From positions 248,001 to 312,000 of the forward strand of contig NZ_JAATEJ010000005.1 in NCBI RefSeq assembly GCF_012034175.1: a stretch of 64,000 bases of DNA. Direction: 5' to 3'. Made by a program: the position numbers and the translations under genes. Origin of the DNA: Actinacidiphila epipremni. Its GTDB lineage: Bacteria > Actinomycetota > Actinomycetes > Streptomycetales > Streptomycetaceae. Positions 42,988-51,357 of this stretch are shown piece by piece (positions within the stretch are counted from its first letter, which is position 1; each line of letters starts with the position of its first letter). The notes under the pieces are model-generated. The model saw nothing but the letters and a program-made list of their open reading frames with translations. It was not told the DNA's origin and ran no database searches.

Positions 42988-43491
42988 TCAGAGCGAGTGG
43001 TAGCCGCCGTCGTGGAAGAGCAGCGGATCGCGGGCGCCGTCGGCCCAGGACTGCTGGACATGGCCGATGACGACCCGGTGGTCGCCGGCCGGCACGATCT
43101 GCTCGACGCCGATGCGCAGCCACGCGCCGACGCCGTCCAGCACCGGCTCGCCCTGCGGCAGCCGGCGCCACCGGGTGGGCTCGGCGAAGCGGTCGATGCC
43201 GCTGGTGGCGAAGGTCCTGGCCAGCTGCTCCTGGTCGGCGCGCAGGAAGTTGACGACCGCGCTGGTGGCCTGCTCGACGTGCGGCCAGGACGAGGCGGTG
43301 CTGCCGATGCCGAAGGACACCAGCGGGGGGTGCAGCGACAGCGAGGTGAGCGAGGTCGCGGTGAACCCGGCGGGGCCGCGCCCGGAGTCGACGGTGACGA
43401 CCACCACGCCGGCGGGGTGGTTGCGGAAGATCTGCTTGTAGCGCTCGGGATCGATGCCGGTGGCGGGCAGCGACGGCACGGTGATGGTCAA
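42988..43491 (-). CDS. Flavin reductase (HpaC/DIM6 family), partner of the monooxygenase
   Basis: A 167-residue FMN reductase-like split-barrel protein. FRNHPAGVVVVTVDSGRGPAGFTATSLTSLSLHPPLVSFGI is the family core and ends with VIGHVQQSW. It supplies reduced FMN to the NtaA-like monooxygenase. I chose TTG 43491 because AAGGGGGAG lies just upstream and the conserved region begins soon after; a GTG four codons in is an alternative. The gene heads the seven-gene leftward run and is preceded by 276 nt of leader after the small ORF at 43768-43938. Confidence 0.88.
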   Translation of the reverse strand: MTITVPSLPATGIDPERYKQIFRNHPAGVVVVTVDSGRGPAGFTATSLTSLSLHPPLVSFGIGSTASSWPHVEQATSAVVNFLRADQEQLARTFATSGIDRFAEPTRWRRLPQGEPVLDGVGAWLRIGVEQIVPAGDHRVVIGHVQQSWADGARDPLLFHDGGYHSL

Positions 43492-43657
43492 CGTCTCCCC
43501 CTTGTCTCCAGGGCGCGGGCCCTGTGCGGGTGCGGGCGGTGCTGATGGTGCTGATGGTTCGGGAGGTGCGGGCGGTGCGGGCGCGGATGCGCGCAGCGGA
43601 AATTCCCGCGTCGGGCGGGCCGCACGGCATCGGGCGGCGCAGGGCAGGCGCGGGCGC

Positions 43658-43685
43658 AATCGGGAATCAGGAATCGGGAATCGGG
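43658..43685. repeat. Short GAATC direct repeats in the operon leader
   Basis: Four copies of (GG)GAATC in a row lie between the small leader ORF and the flavin reductase gene. They stand out from the surrounding sequence but no function is evident. Confidence 0.6.
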
Positions 43686-43767
43686 TGATGCGGCGGAAAG
43701 CCGTGGTGTGAAGAAAAGGGGAATTCGCGCGTTCACGGCCGGCGGTGACGGGCCGGCGGAACGGAAA

Positions 43768-43938
43768 TTACGCGGTGCGGCGGGCGCCGGGACAGATGTC
43801 GTACGGGCGACAGCGACCGGCGGTGCCCGGTCGGCGGCAACACGCCCCGCGGACGGTGCCGCGGCCCGGTGCGACGGGCACGCGGAAGGAGCGCGCCGCA
43901 CTCGGCGCGTGCTCCGGATTCCGCTGCTTGCCGTTCAT
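43768..43938 (-). CDS. Small cysteine-containing leader ORF, putative attenuator peptide
   Basis: A 56-codon ORF, ATG 43938 to TAA 43768, that ends with tandem cysteines and two more: RGACCRRPG then GRCRPYDICPGARRTA. Three of four Cys codons are TGT, rare in this genome type, and the stop is TAA, also rare. TTGACC-N18-GAGAAT lies 6 nt before the ATG, so the transcript would begin at or next to the start codon (leaderless). It precedes the flavin-reductase/sulfonate operon. In mycobacteria, leaderless uORFs with consecutive Cys codons attenuate sulfur genes when cysteine is ample. I infer the same logic here; the peptide itself matches no family I recognise. Confidence 0.5.
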   Translation of the reverse strand: MNGKQRNPEHAPSAARSFRVPVAPGRGTVRGACCRRPGTAGRCRPYDICPGARRTA

Positions 43939-43944
43939 GATTCC

Positions 43945-43974
43945 ATTCTCGCGTGGCGCTTCCGGCCCGGTCAA
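43945..43974 (-). promoter_or_regulatory. Promoter of the small leader ORF and sulfur operon
   Basis: On the minus strand TTGACC (43969-43974) and GAGAAT (43945-43950) have an 18-bp spacer. The -35 and spacer equal those of the other leader-peptide promoter at 45531-45560. Confidence 0.6.
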
Positions 43975-44029
43975 CAATGCAACTTCCTGAATTAAGTCGG
44001 CATTCGCCGCCGTTCGCCGCGCCGCCGGC

Positions 44030-45331
44030 TCAGCTCACCGCGGGCAGCGCGGGCCAGGGTCCGAGCGGGTCGGCGTAGAGCGCGCCGAGCGCGACCGCGG
44101 CGCCGGCGACCGCCAGCACCGAGCCGGTGAAGCTGCTCGGCACCACGGCGCGTTCGGGGTCGTCGCACACCCATGAGCGGGCGCCGACCTCGGCCCGCAG
44201 GACCTGGAGGCACTCCGGCAGCCGCCCGGCGCCCGGCTCGACGACGACCACGACCTCCGGGTCGAACATGTCCAGCAGCAGCGCCACGGCCCGGCCCACC
44301 AGCGAGGCGCGGCGCCGGAAGAGCGCCACCGCGCGCGGTTCGCCGGCCAGCGCCAGGTCCAGCAGCGCCCGGAAGTCGGCGACGTGCAGGCCGCGTGCGG
44401 CGGCCTGCCGTACCAGCGCGGGCTCGGACGCCTCGGACTGCAGGCAGCCGGGAGTGCCGCACGTACAGGGTTCGGCGGGCGGGATGCCCGCGGTGGTGTC
44501 GGAGGCGGTGTCCGGGCCGACCGGCAGGTGCGCGACGCTGCCGGCGGCCGAGCGCGGGCCGCGGTGCACCCCGCCGGAGGTGGCGAAGGCGGCGTCCACG
44601 ACGTTGCCGACGAAGAGCAGCACCACGCTGCCGCGGGTGGCGACCGCGCCGAACAGCTGCTCGGCGCGGGCCAGCGCCCGGGAGTGGCTGTCGACGTGCA
44701 CGGGCAGCCCGGTCGCCGCGGTCAGCACCTCACGGGCCGCCACGTCCCGCCAGCCCAGCCGCGGATGGTCGACGATGACGCCGGCGTCCGGGTCCACCCA
44801 CTGGCCGGTGGCCAGGCCCAGCCCGAGGACGGTACGGCCGCCGGCGTGCGCCCGGACCATCGGCGGCAGCCGGGCGGCGAGGCCGCCGAGCACCTGCCCG
44901 GGGTCGCGGTCGCGGTGCGGCTCCCGGTCCGAGGCGACGATCCGGCCGCGCAGGTCCATCAGGGCCAGCGTGGAGTGGGCGACGGCGATGTGCGCGCCGG
45001 CCACCAGGTAGCGGCTGGTGTCGATCTCCAGCGGGATGTGCGGGCGGCCGAGGCCGCGCGGCCCGGGCGTCTGGGCGCGTTCCGCGACCAGCCCGCGGGC
45101 CACGAACTGCGTGCTGTGCCCGGTCACCGCGGCCGGCGACAGGCCGGTGAGCCGTGCGACGGTGCTGCGGGCGACGGGCCCGTGGTCGAGGATCGCGCGC
45201 AGCACGGCGGCGGCCCCGGGCGGGCGGCGCGGGCTGCCGGCCGGCTGCGGGACGTCGGCGCGGCGCAGCGGGGCCGGGGCGAGGGGGCTGGTGCGGGGGG
45301 TGCGGCGGCGGTCGGGCGGCAGGACTACCAC
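44030..45331 (-). CDS. ROK-family transcriptional regulator
   Basis: A 433-residue ROK regulator. The N-terminal winged helix (about 45-105) contains GPVARSTVARLTGLSPAAVTGHSTQFVARGLV. The ROK domain follows, with a phosphate-like loop LGLGLATGQWVDPDAG, and the metal site CTCGTPGCLQS (Cys triplet of the ROK zinc motif). GTG 45331 has GGAAGG five bases upstream and was preferred over earlier starts. ROK regulators usually sense sugars, but this gene lies between two cysteine-type leader ORFs and just upstream of the organosulfur operon, so it may control that operon. It lies 111 nt downstream of the RGHVDLKRV leader peptide. Confidence 0.9.
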   Translation of the reverse strand: MVVLPPDRRRTPRTSPLAPAPLRRADVPQPAGSPRRPPGAAAVLRAILDHGPVARSTVARLTGLSPAAVTGHSTQFVARGLVAERAQTPGPRGLGRPHIPLEIDTSRYLVAGAHIAVAHSTLALMDLRGRIVASDREPHRDRDPGQVLGGLAARLPPMVRAHAGGRTVLGLGLATGQWVDPDAGVIVDHPRLGWRDVAAREVLTAATGLPVHVDSHSRALARAEQLFGAVATRGSVVLLFVGNVVDAAFATSGGVHRGPRSAAGSVAHLPVGPDTASDTTAGIPPAEPCTCGTPGCLQSEASEPALVRQAAARGLHVADFRALLDLALAGEPRAVALFRRRASLVGRAVALLLDMFDPEVVVVVEPGAGRLPECLQVLRAEVGARSWVCDDPERAVVPSSFTGSVLAVAGAAVALGALYADPLGPWPALPAVS

Positions 45332-45442
45332 GGTGGCCTTCCAGGTCGTCGACGGCGGCGGGGCGTACCCGCGTCGTCGGCGCCGGCGGCGAACCGGCGG
45401 GGCGGGCACCCCCGTTGGCGCTCCTGTGCGGGAGCTGTGCTG

Positions 45443-45523
45443 TCAGACCTGGTGACACGCGGCGGAGCACACACGCTTGAGGTCGACATGACCTCGCGTC
45501 GTCAGGTGTGTGGTGCGCTGCAT
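45443..45523 (-). CDS. Sulfur-type leader peptide, 26 codons (RxHVDLxRVxSAxC family)
   Basis: ATG 45523 to TGA 45443 encodes a 26-residue peptide with the core RGHVDLKRVCSAAC. This is the signature of the tiny leader peptides found before sulfate, sulfonate and cysteine genes in Streptomyces. Two Cys lie near the end, consistent with a translation-dependent sensing step. TACGTT ends 7 nt before the ATG, so the mRNA is probably leaderless. The first gene downstream is the ROK regulator, then the organosulfur operon. Too short for ordinary gene finders. Confidence 0.82.
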   Translation of the reverse strand: MQRTTHLTTRGHVDLKRVCSAACHQV

Positions 45524-45530
45524 GCCGCGC

Positions 45531-45560
45531 AACGTAACCGGCTCGGGTGAACGCGGTCAA
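45531..45560 (-). promoter_or_regulatory. Leaderless promoter of the sulfur leader peptide
   Basis: TTGACC (45555-45560) and TACGTT (45531-45536) are separated by 18 bp on the minus strand, with 7 nt between the -10 box and the ATG at 45523. The remaining gap to 45716 holds only a weak GC hairpin near 45612-45645. Confidence 0.75.
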
Positions 45561-45716
45561 ACGCATGCCCGCATGGTGGACGCCACCTGACCACGAGATG
45601 GTCGCCGCGGGCGGTTCCGGCCACCCCCGCCCGAGGGGGCGACCGGCCGTCACCGTGCCGCACCCGCAAGGGCCTTGGGCACGCCGGCGGCGCCCGGTCG
45701 CGCACGCGCCCGCGGC

Positions 45717-47153
45717 TCAGCCGCGGTAGGTCTCCAACAGCCGCAGCCAGATCTCGCTGACCGTCGGGTACGAGGGGACCGCGTGCCACAGCCGGTCCAC
45801 GGGGACCTCGCCGGCCACCGCGACCGTCGCCGAGTGCAGCAGCTCGCCGACGCCGGGGCCGACGAAGGTGACGCCGACCAGGTGGCCGCGGTCGAGGTCG
45901 ACGACCATCCGGGCCCGGCCGCGGTAGTCGTCGCCGTACAGGCTCGCGCCGGCGACCTGGCCGAGGTCGTAGTCGACGACCTTGACGTTCCGGCCGGCCT
46001 GCTGGGCCTCCGCCGCCGACAGCCCGACCGCCGCGACCTCGGGGTCGGTGAAGACGACCTGCGGGACGGCGGCGTGGTCGGCGGTCGCCACATGCGCGCC
46101 CCACGGGGCGTCGTCGACCGGCTCGCCCTTGGCCCGCGCGCCGATCGCGGCGCCGGCCATCCGGCCCTGGTACTTGCCCTGGTGGGTGAGCAGCGCCCGG
46201 TGGTTGACGTCGCCGCACGCGTACAGCCAGCCGCCGGGCACGGCGGTGACCTGGCAGGTGTCGTCGACCTCCAGCCAGCTCCCCGGCTTCAGGCCGACGG
46301 TCTCCAGGCCGATGTCGCCGGTGTGCGGGCGCCGGCCCACGGCGAAGAGCACCTCGTCGGCGGTCACCCGGGCGCCGCCCTCTAGCCCGATCCTGACCTC
46401 CCCGTGGGCGCCGTCGCGCTCCACCGAGCCGACGTTGGCGCCGAAGCGCACCTCGACCCCCGCCTCGCGCAGCCCGTCGGCGACCAGCTCGCCGGCGAAC
46501 GGCTCGATCCGGTCCAGCAGCCTGTCGCCGCGCACCAGCAGCGTGACCTGCGAGCCGAGCGCCTGCCAGGCGGTCGCCATCTCGACGGCGACCACACCGC
46601 CGCCCACCACCGCGAGCCGCCGCGGCGCCTCCTTGGCGCTGGTGGCGTCCCTGCTGGTCCACGGGTTGACGTCGTCGATGCCGGGCATCGGCGGAAGGGC
46701 CGCGGTGGTGCCGGTCGCCACGACGACCGCGTGCCGGGCGGTCAGCCGCACCGTCCCGCCGTCCGGGGTCGCGACGGCGACCTCGCGCTCGCCGGTGAGC
46801 CGGCCGTGGCCGCGTACGAGATCCACGTCGACGGAGTCCAGCCAGCCGACCTGCCCGTCGTCCTTCCAATGCGAGGTGAACTCGTCGCGCCGGGCCAGCA
46901 CCTTCGCCGCGTCCAGCGGTGCCTGCGCGGCGCCGGCCAGGCCCGGCAGCCGGCGCGCGTCGGCGCGGGCGATGACCGGGCGCAGCAGCGCCTTGCTCGG
47001 CATGCACGCCCAGTACGAGCACTCGCCTCCGACGAGCTCGCGCTCGACGACGACCGTGCTCAGGCCCGCGGCACGGGTGCGGTCCGCGACGTTCTCACCG
47101 ACCGGGCCTGCGCCGATGACGATGACGTCGTAGGTACGGGGGGCGTCGTTCAC
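45717..47153 (-). CDS. FAD-dependent pyridine nucleotide-disulfide oxidoreductase
   Basis: A 478-residue flavoprotein of the lipoamide dehydrogenase/mercuric reductase family. FAD site VIVIGAGPVGENVADR, redox-active disulfide in GGECSYWACMPSKAL, NAD site LAVVGGGVVAVEMATAW, second FAD site WLYACGDVN, and a C-terminal WHAVPSYPTVSEIW where the catalytic His precedes an altered Pro spacing compared with HxxPTxxE of Lpd. GTG 47153 has AGGAG. No 2-oxoacid dehydrogenase subunits or mercury genes are adjacent, so the electron acceptor is unknown; a quinone or thiol reductase role is possible. Confidence 0.92.
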   Translation of the reverse strand: MNDAPRTYDVIVIGAGPVGENVADRTRAAGLSTVVVERELVGGECSYWACMPSKALLRPVIARADARRLPGLAGAAQAPLDAAKVLARRDEFTSHWKDDGQVGWLDSVDVDLVRGHGRLTGEREVAVATPDGGTVRLTARHAVVVATGTTAALPPMPGIDDVNPWTSRDATSAKEAPRRLAVVGGGVVAVEMATAWQALGSQVTLLVRGDRLLDRIEPFAGELVADGLREAGVEVRFGANVGSVERDGAHGEVRIGLEGGARVTADEVLFAVGRRPHTGDIGLETVGLKPGSWLEVDDTCQVTAVPGGWLYACGDVNHRALLTHQGKYQGRMAGAAIGARAKGEPVDDAPWGAHVATADHAAVPQVVFTDPEVAAVGLSAAEAQQAGRNVKVVDYDLGQVAGASLYGDDYRGRARMVVDLDRGHLVGVTFVGPGVGELLHSATVAVAGEVPVDRLWHAVPSYPTVSEIWLRLLETYRG

Positions 47154-47459
47154 GGCGGCTCCTGTGCTGCTCTCGGACGGCGGTCGGGCCGGGCGGGGCA
47201 CGGGCGCACCACGTCCCGCGGCGTGCCCCCACGATCCGGCCGGCGTCACGCCGATGCCACGGGCCGGAGGGCGCGCGGTCATCGTACTGACGCCGGGTGA
47301 CGGTACGTCTGTCCCGGTGCCCGCGTGTCATGCCCCGGGCCGCCCGGCCGCTCCCGCGGGGACGGCCGGCGGGGCCCGCGCGGCCGTCCGAGGCGACGGC
47401 GACAGGGCCGACGTATGATCACGAAGGAGCGCCGGACGGCGCCCGCGGGAGGTGTACCG

Positions 47460-48056
47460 ATGGGTGAACTGGTGCTCATAAGGCACGGTGAGACCGAGTG
47501 GAGCCGGTCGGGGCGGCACACCAGCTACACCGATCTGCCGCTCACCGGGCACGGCGAGGCGCAGGCCCGCTCGCTCGCCCCGCTGCTGGCGAGCCGCGAT
47601 GTCGTCCGGGTCCTGACCAGCCCGCTGCGGCGCGCCCGGCACACCGCCGAGCTCGCCGGCCTCGACGACACCGGGATCGACCCGGATCTGGTGGAGTGGG
47701 ACTACGGCGGCTACGAGGGCGTCACGACCCCCGACATCCACCGCGAGCGGCCCGGCTGGGACCTGTGGACCGACGGGGTGGTCCCCGGGCCCGAGGGCCA
47801 TCCGGGTGAGACCGCGCAGCAGGTCGGCGACCGCGCCGACCGGGTGCTGGCCCGGGTGGACGCGGCCCTCGCCGACGGCGACGGCGGCGATGTGGTGCTG
47901 GTCGCCCACGCGCACTTCCTGCGGGTGCTGACGGCCCGCCGGCTCGGCCTGCCGCCCGCCGACGGCGCCCTCTTCCAGCTCGCCACCGGCACGGTGAGCG
48001 GGCTGGGCTCGGAGCACGGCCGCCATGTGCTGACCGCCTGGAACCGGCTGCCCTGA
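47460..48056 (+). CDS. Histidine phosphatase family protein (phosphoglycerate mutase-like)
   Basis: A 198-residue acid phosphatase-type protein. The catalytic motif LIRHGETEWSRSGRHTSYTDLPLT gives the phosphorylated His and Arg; the second His is in VVLVAHAHFLRVL, with Glu in LVEWDYGGYEG. The size fits small phosphatases rather than glycolytic mutases. ATG 47460 has GGGAGGTG upstream. Substrate unknown. It stands alone; the 239-nt gap to lnt shows nothing clear. Confidence 0.93.
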   Translation: MGELVLIRHGETEWSRSGRHTSYTDLPLTGHGEAQARSLAPLLASRDVVRVLTSPLRRARHTAELAGLDDTGIDPDLVEWDYGGYEGVTTPDIHRERPGWDLWTDGVVPGPEGHPGETAQQVGDRADRVLARVDAALADGDGGDVVLVAHAHFLRVLTARRLGLPPADGALFQLATGTVSGLGSEHGRHVLTAWNRLP

Positions 48057-48295
48057 GCCGCCGACCGCGCCGACCCCCGCGCGCCGGCCCCGCGCATCCG
48101 CCGCCCTGGGCCGTACGGGTGAGGTCCGCGCGCCCGGGCCGTACCGCCGCCCGACACGCCGACGCCGTCCGGCGCGCCGCCCGGCGGGCGGGAGGCCGGC
48201 CGGGCGGGGAGACTGGTCGCCGCGCGGTCGCCCCGCCCGTACCCGCCGGTACGGATCCGGCGGCCGGCAGGTGTGCGGAGCGGTGAGGAGCGCGG

Positions 48296-49831
48296 ATGAC
48301 GGTGACGGCCACCAAGCGGCGGTCGAGGCGGGAGGGCGCCCTGGCGTCCCCCTGGGCCCGGGGCGCGGTCGCCGCCGCGGCCGGGGCGCTGCCCTCGCTG
48401 GCCTTCCCCGCCCCTTCCCTGTGGTGGCTGGCGTACGGGGCGCTGGTGCCGTGGATGCTGCTCGCCCGGTCGGCCCGCACCGCGCGGCGGGCCGCCGTCG
48501 ACGGGTGGCTCGGCGGCGCCGGGTTCATGCTCGCGGTGCACCACTGGCTCATCCCGAGCCTGAACGTCTTCGCCGTGGTGCTCGCGCTGCTGCTGGGGGC
48601 GCTGTGGGCGCCCTGGGGCTGGCTGGTGCGGCGGCTGCTGGGGACCGGCGGGCAGCAGCAGCCGCGGGCCGGCGCGGCGCTGGTGCTGCTGCCGTGCGGG
48701 TGGCTGATGGTGGAGCTGGTGCGCTCCTGGCAGTATCTCGGCGGGCCCTGGGGGCTGCTGGGTGCCAGTCAGTGGCAGGTGGCGCCGGCGCTGCGGCTGG
48801 TGTCGGTCGGCGGGGTGTGGCTGGTGAGCGCGGCCCTGGTGCTGGTCAACACCGCGGTGGTACTGCTGGTGGCGGCGCCCGGGCTGCGCAGGCCCGCGGT
48901 GGCCGCGCTGCTCGTGGCGGTGCTGGGCGGGGCCGCGGCGTGGCTGTGGGCGCCGCTGCCGCGGCCGGCGGGCGGCACCCGGATCGCGATCGTGCAGCCG
49001 GGTGTCGTCGCCACCGGGCAGGCGCGGCTGGACCGCGAGGTGGCGCTGACCCGGCGGCTGGCGGGCAGTCACCCGGGCCTGGTGGTGTGGGGCGAGAGCA
49101 GCGTCGGGGTGGACCTGGCCGGCCGGCCCGACGTGGCGCGCCGGCTCGCCGCGCTGTCCCGGCAGGTCGGCGCTGACCTGCTGGTCAACGTGGACGCCGA
49201 GCGCGCCGACGGCTCCGGCATCGCCAAGACGTCGGTGCTGATCGGCCCGGGCGGGGTGACCGGGCCGACGTACGACAAGATGCGGCTGGTGCCGTTCGGC
49301 GAGTACATCCCGCTGCGGTCGGTGCTGGGCTGGGCGACGTCGGTGGGCAAGGCGGCCGGCCAGGACCGGCGGCGCGGCGCCCGGCAGGTGGTGATGGACG
49401 CCGGCGGGCTGCGGTTCGGGCCGCTGGTGTGCTTCGAGACCGCCTTCCCCGACATGAGCCGGCGGCTGGCCGGGGACGGTGTGCAGCTGCTGGTGGCGCA
49501 GTCGTCCACGTCGTCCTTCCAGCACAGCTGGGCGCCCGCCCAGCACGCCTCGCTCGCCGCGCTGCGGGCGGCCGAGAGCGGGCGGCCGATGGTGCACGCG
49601 ACGCTGACCGGGATCAGCGCGGTCTACGACGCCGAGGGGCACCGGGTGGGCCGCCGGGTCGGCACCGGCGCCGGCACCTCGGCGGTCTACGACGTGCCGC
49701 TGGCCTCGGGGCGCAGCCTCTACGTCCGGTTCGGCGACTGGGTGCCGCGGCTGGCGCTGCTGCTGGTGCTGGCCGCGGCGGCGTACGAGGTGACGCTCGC
49801 GGTCAGGCGGCCTGTTCCCGTACCTCGGTGA
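48296..49831 (+). CDS. lnt: Apolipoprotein N-acyltransferase
   Basis: A 511-residue membrane enzyme that adds the third acyl chain to lipoproteins. About seven N-terminal hydrophobic segments lead into a nitrilase-like domain with the catalytic triad Glu (VVWGESSVG, near 266), Lys (YDKMRLVPFGEY, near 327) and Cys (LVCFETAF, near 379), and a final membrane helix. GAGGAG precedes ATG 48296. Streptomyces carry lnt paralogues, and lipoprotein substrates occur in this window (42953, 55290). The last 29 bp overlap the convergent oxidoreductase gene. Confidence 0.93.
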   Translation: MTVTATKRRSRREGALASPWARGAVAAAAGALPSLAFPAPSLWWLAYGALVPWMLLARSARTARRAAVDGWLGGAGFMLAVHHWLIPSLNVFAVVLALLLGALWAPWGWLVRRLLGTGGQQQPRAGAALVLLPCGWLMVELVRSWQYLGGPWGLLGASQWQVAPALRLVSVGGVWLVSAALVLVNTAVVLLVAAPGLRRPAVAALLVAVLGGAAAWLWAPLPRPAGGTRIAIVQPGVVATGQARLDREVALTRRLAGSHPGLVVWGESSVGVDLAGRPDVARRLAALSRQVGADLLVNVDAERADGSGIAKTSVLIGPGGVTGPTYDKMRLVPFGEYIPLRSVLGWATSVGKAAGQDRRRGARQVVMDAGGLRFGPLVCFETAFPDMSRRLAGDGVQLLVAQSSTSSFQHSWAPAQHASLAALRAAESGRPMVHATLTGISAVYDAEGHRVGRRVGTGAGTSAVYDVPLASGRSLYVRFGDWVPRLALLLVLAAAAYEVTLAVRRPVPVPR

Positions 49832-50723
49832 CGATGCGTTCGCACAGCTCGTGGGTGGCGAGCGCGTCGCGGGCGTCCAGCGGGGCGCCGGTGCGGACCG
49901 CGTCGAGGAAGGCGAGGGTGATCTGCTCGATGCCGCGCTGCCGGGCGACCGGCACCCAGTCGCCGCGGCGGCGCAGCGTGGGCTGGCCCTTGTGGTCGAC
50001 GACCTCGGCGAGGTTGAGCACCTGGCGGCGGGTGTCGCCGCCGCTGACGTCGAGGCTCTCCTCGACCGAGCCGCTCATCCGGTTCATCGAGCCGACGGCG
50101 GTGAAGCCGTCGCCGGACAGGTGCAGCACGACGTGGTGCAGCAGGCCCGCGACGACCTTGGCCGTGACACGGACCTGCTCGATCTCGCCGGGCACGAGGA
50201 AGCGCAGGGTGTCGACGACGTGGATGAAGTCGTCGAAGACCACCTCGCGGGGGTCGTCGGCCAGGCCGATGCGGTTCTTGTGCAGGAAGACCAGGTCCCG
50301 CGGATGGTCCAGGCACTGGACGTAGCCGGGGGCGTGGCGGCGGTTGAAGCCGGCCATCAGCGGGACGCCGCGGTCCTCGGCGAGCGCGACGAGGGCGCGG
50401 GCGCCGGCGGCGTCGCGGGCGAGCGGCTTGTCGACGTAGACGGGCACGCCGGCCTCGATGACGGCGGCGGCGATCTCGACGTGGTTCTCGGTGGGCGCGT
50501 GCACGAACGCGGCGTCCAGGCCCTGGCCGAGCAGCGCGTCGAGGGTGGTGTGGCGGTGCGGCAGCCGGTGGGCGTCGCCGATCCGGTCGAGGGTGGCGCG
50601 GGTGCGGGTGTGCAGGTGCAGCTCCAGGCCGGGCTGGGCGGTCAGCACCGGCAGGTACGCCTTCTGCGCGATGTCGCCGAGTCCGATGACGCCGACCTTC
50701 AGGGGCTCGCTGCCCGATGCCAT
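49803..50723 (-). CDS. Gfo/Idh/MocA family oxidoreductase
   Basis: A 306-residue NAD(P)-dependent oxidoreductase. The Rossmann motif is VGVIGLGDIAQKAYLPVL, and the family motif VYVDKPLARDAAGARALV gives the conserved EKP-like Lys (here DKP). A C-terminal alpha/beta domain follows. Substrate is usually a sugar or cyclitol, but cannot be assigned. It ends inside the convergent lnt gene (29-bp overlap), so the two transcripts are antisense at their ends. Confidence 0.91.
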   Translation of the reverse strand: MASGSEPLKVGVIGLGDIAQKAYLPVLTAQPGLELHLHTRTRATLDRIGDAHRLPHRHTTLDALLGQGLDAAFVHAPTENHVEIAAAVIEAGVPVYVDKPLARDAAGARALVALAEDRGVPLMAGFNRRHAPGYVQCLDHPRDLVFLHKNRIGLADDPREVVFDDFIHVVDTLRFLVPGEIEQVRVTAKVVAGLLHHVVLHLSGDGFTAVGSMNRMSGSVEESLDVSGGDTRRQVLNLAEVVDHKGQPTLRRRGDWVPVARQRGIEQITLAFLDAVRTGAPLDARDALATHELCERIVTEVREQAA

Positions 50724-50911
50724 CCGCTGCTCCCGCCTTCCTGCCCGCGCCCCGGCCGGGCGCGGCGTCCCCGCAGCATACGGGCCGGTCGGGGGCCCGC
50801 CGGGGGGCGGGGCGGCACTTCCCCGTACGGGTGACGGCGCGGCACGGCGGGCGCGGGGATCACCCTTGGGGGGAATGCCGCCGGGCCGCCGGCGCGGGCA
50901 GAGTGGGGCGG

Positions 50912-51301
50912 GTGCGCCTGTCGAACGTCATGGTGATCCTGCTGGCCTGTGCCGCCGCCGGATGCACCACCGTCTCCCCCGCTGCCGGCCCCTCCCCCGC
51001 GCCGACCCGCCCGGTGCCCCGGGTGGGGGCTCCGGCGCAGCCGCCCGTCGAGCCGCTGCTGGCCGACGTCACGCCGCCCGCCGGGGCGAAGGCCCCCGCC
51101 CCGCCGGGGGCGCCGCACACCCGGGCGCCCGCGCGGCGGACCACTGCGCCGGTGCCGCGCCGGCCGCGGCCGGTGGGGCGCCGGGCGGCGGTGCCGCCGG
51201 GGGTCGCGGGCAGCGGGCCGTGCGCGATGGGCCGGGCGTACGGCGGCTGGCCGGCGGGCAGCCCCGCCGCCGCCATCTGCGCGGGCGTCTACGGCCGCTG
51301 A
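50912..51301 (+). CDS. Small exported Pro/Ala-rich lipoprotein-like protein
   Basis: A 129-residue protein with no recognised family. GTG 50912 gives MRLSNVMVILLACAAAGCTT, a short signal with a possible lipobox (AAGC). The rest is Pro/Ala/Arg-rich, ending in a compact segment with two Cys (SGPCAMGRAYGGW, AAICAGVYG) that could form a disulfide. The C-terminal part resembles small secreted streptomycete proteins. No ribosome site is evident, so confidence in the exact start is low. Confidence 0.6.
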   Translation: MRLSNVMVILLACAAAGCTTVSPAAGPSPAPTRPVPRVGAPAQPPVEPLLADVTPPAGAKAPAPPGAPHTRAPARRTTAPVPRRPRPVGRRAAVPPGVAGSGPCAMGRAYGGWPAGSPAAAICAGVYGR

Positions 51302-51357
51302 ACAGCCGGGCGCGCCACTACGCCCGGGCCGCACCCGTTACGTGTCGGCCGCGCGCG

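Noticed and set aside
45488..45550. A 20-codon plus-strand ORF (MTSRRQVCGALHAAQRNRLG)
   Set aside because: It is the antisense of the sulfur leader peptide, has no ribosome site or promoter on that strand, and does not match the peptide family.
45612..45645. Terminator after the disulfide oxidoreductase gene
   Set aside because: Only five contiguous pairs (CCCCC/GGGGG) form with certainty; too weak to list.
45717..47153. Calling the flavoprotein mercuric reductase or Lpd
   Set aside because: There are no mercury-binding Cys pairs at the C-terminus and no dehydrogenase-complex genes nearby; a broader name is safer.
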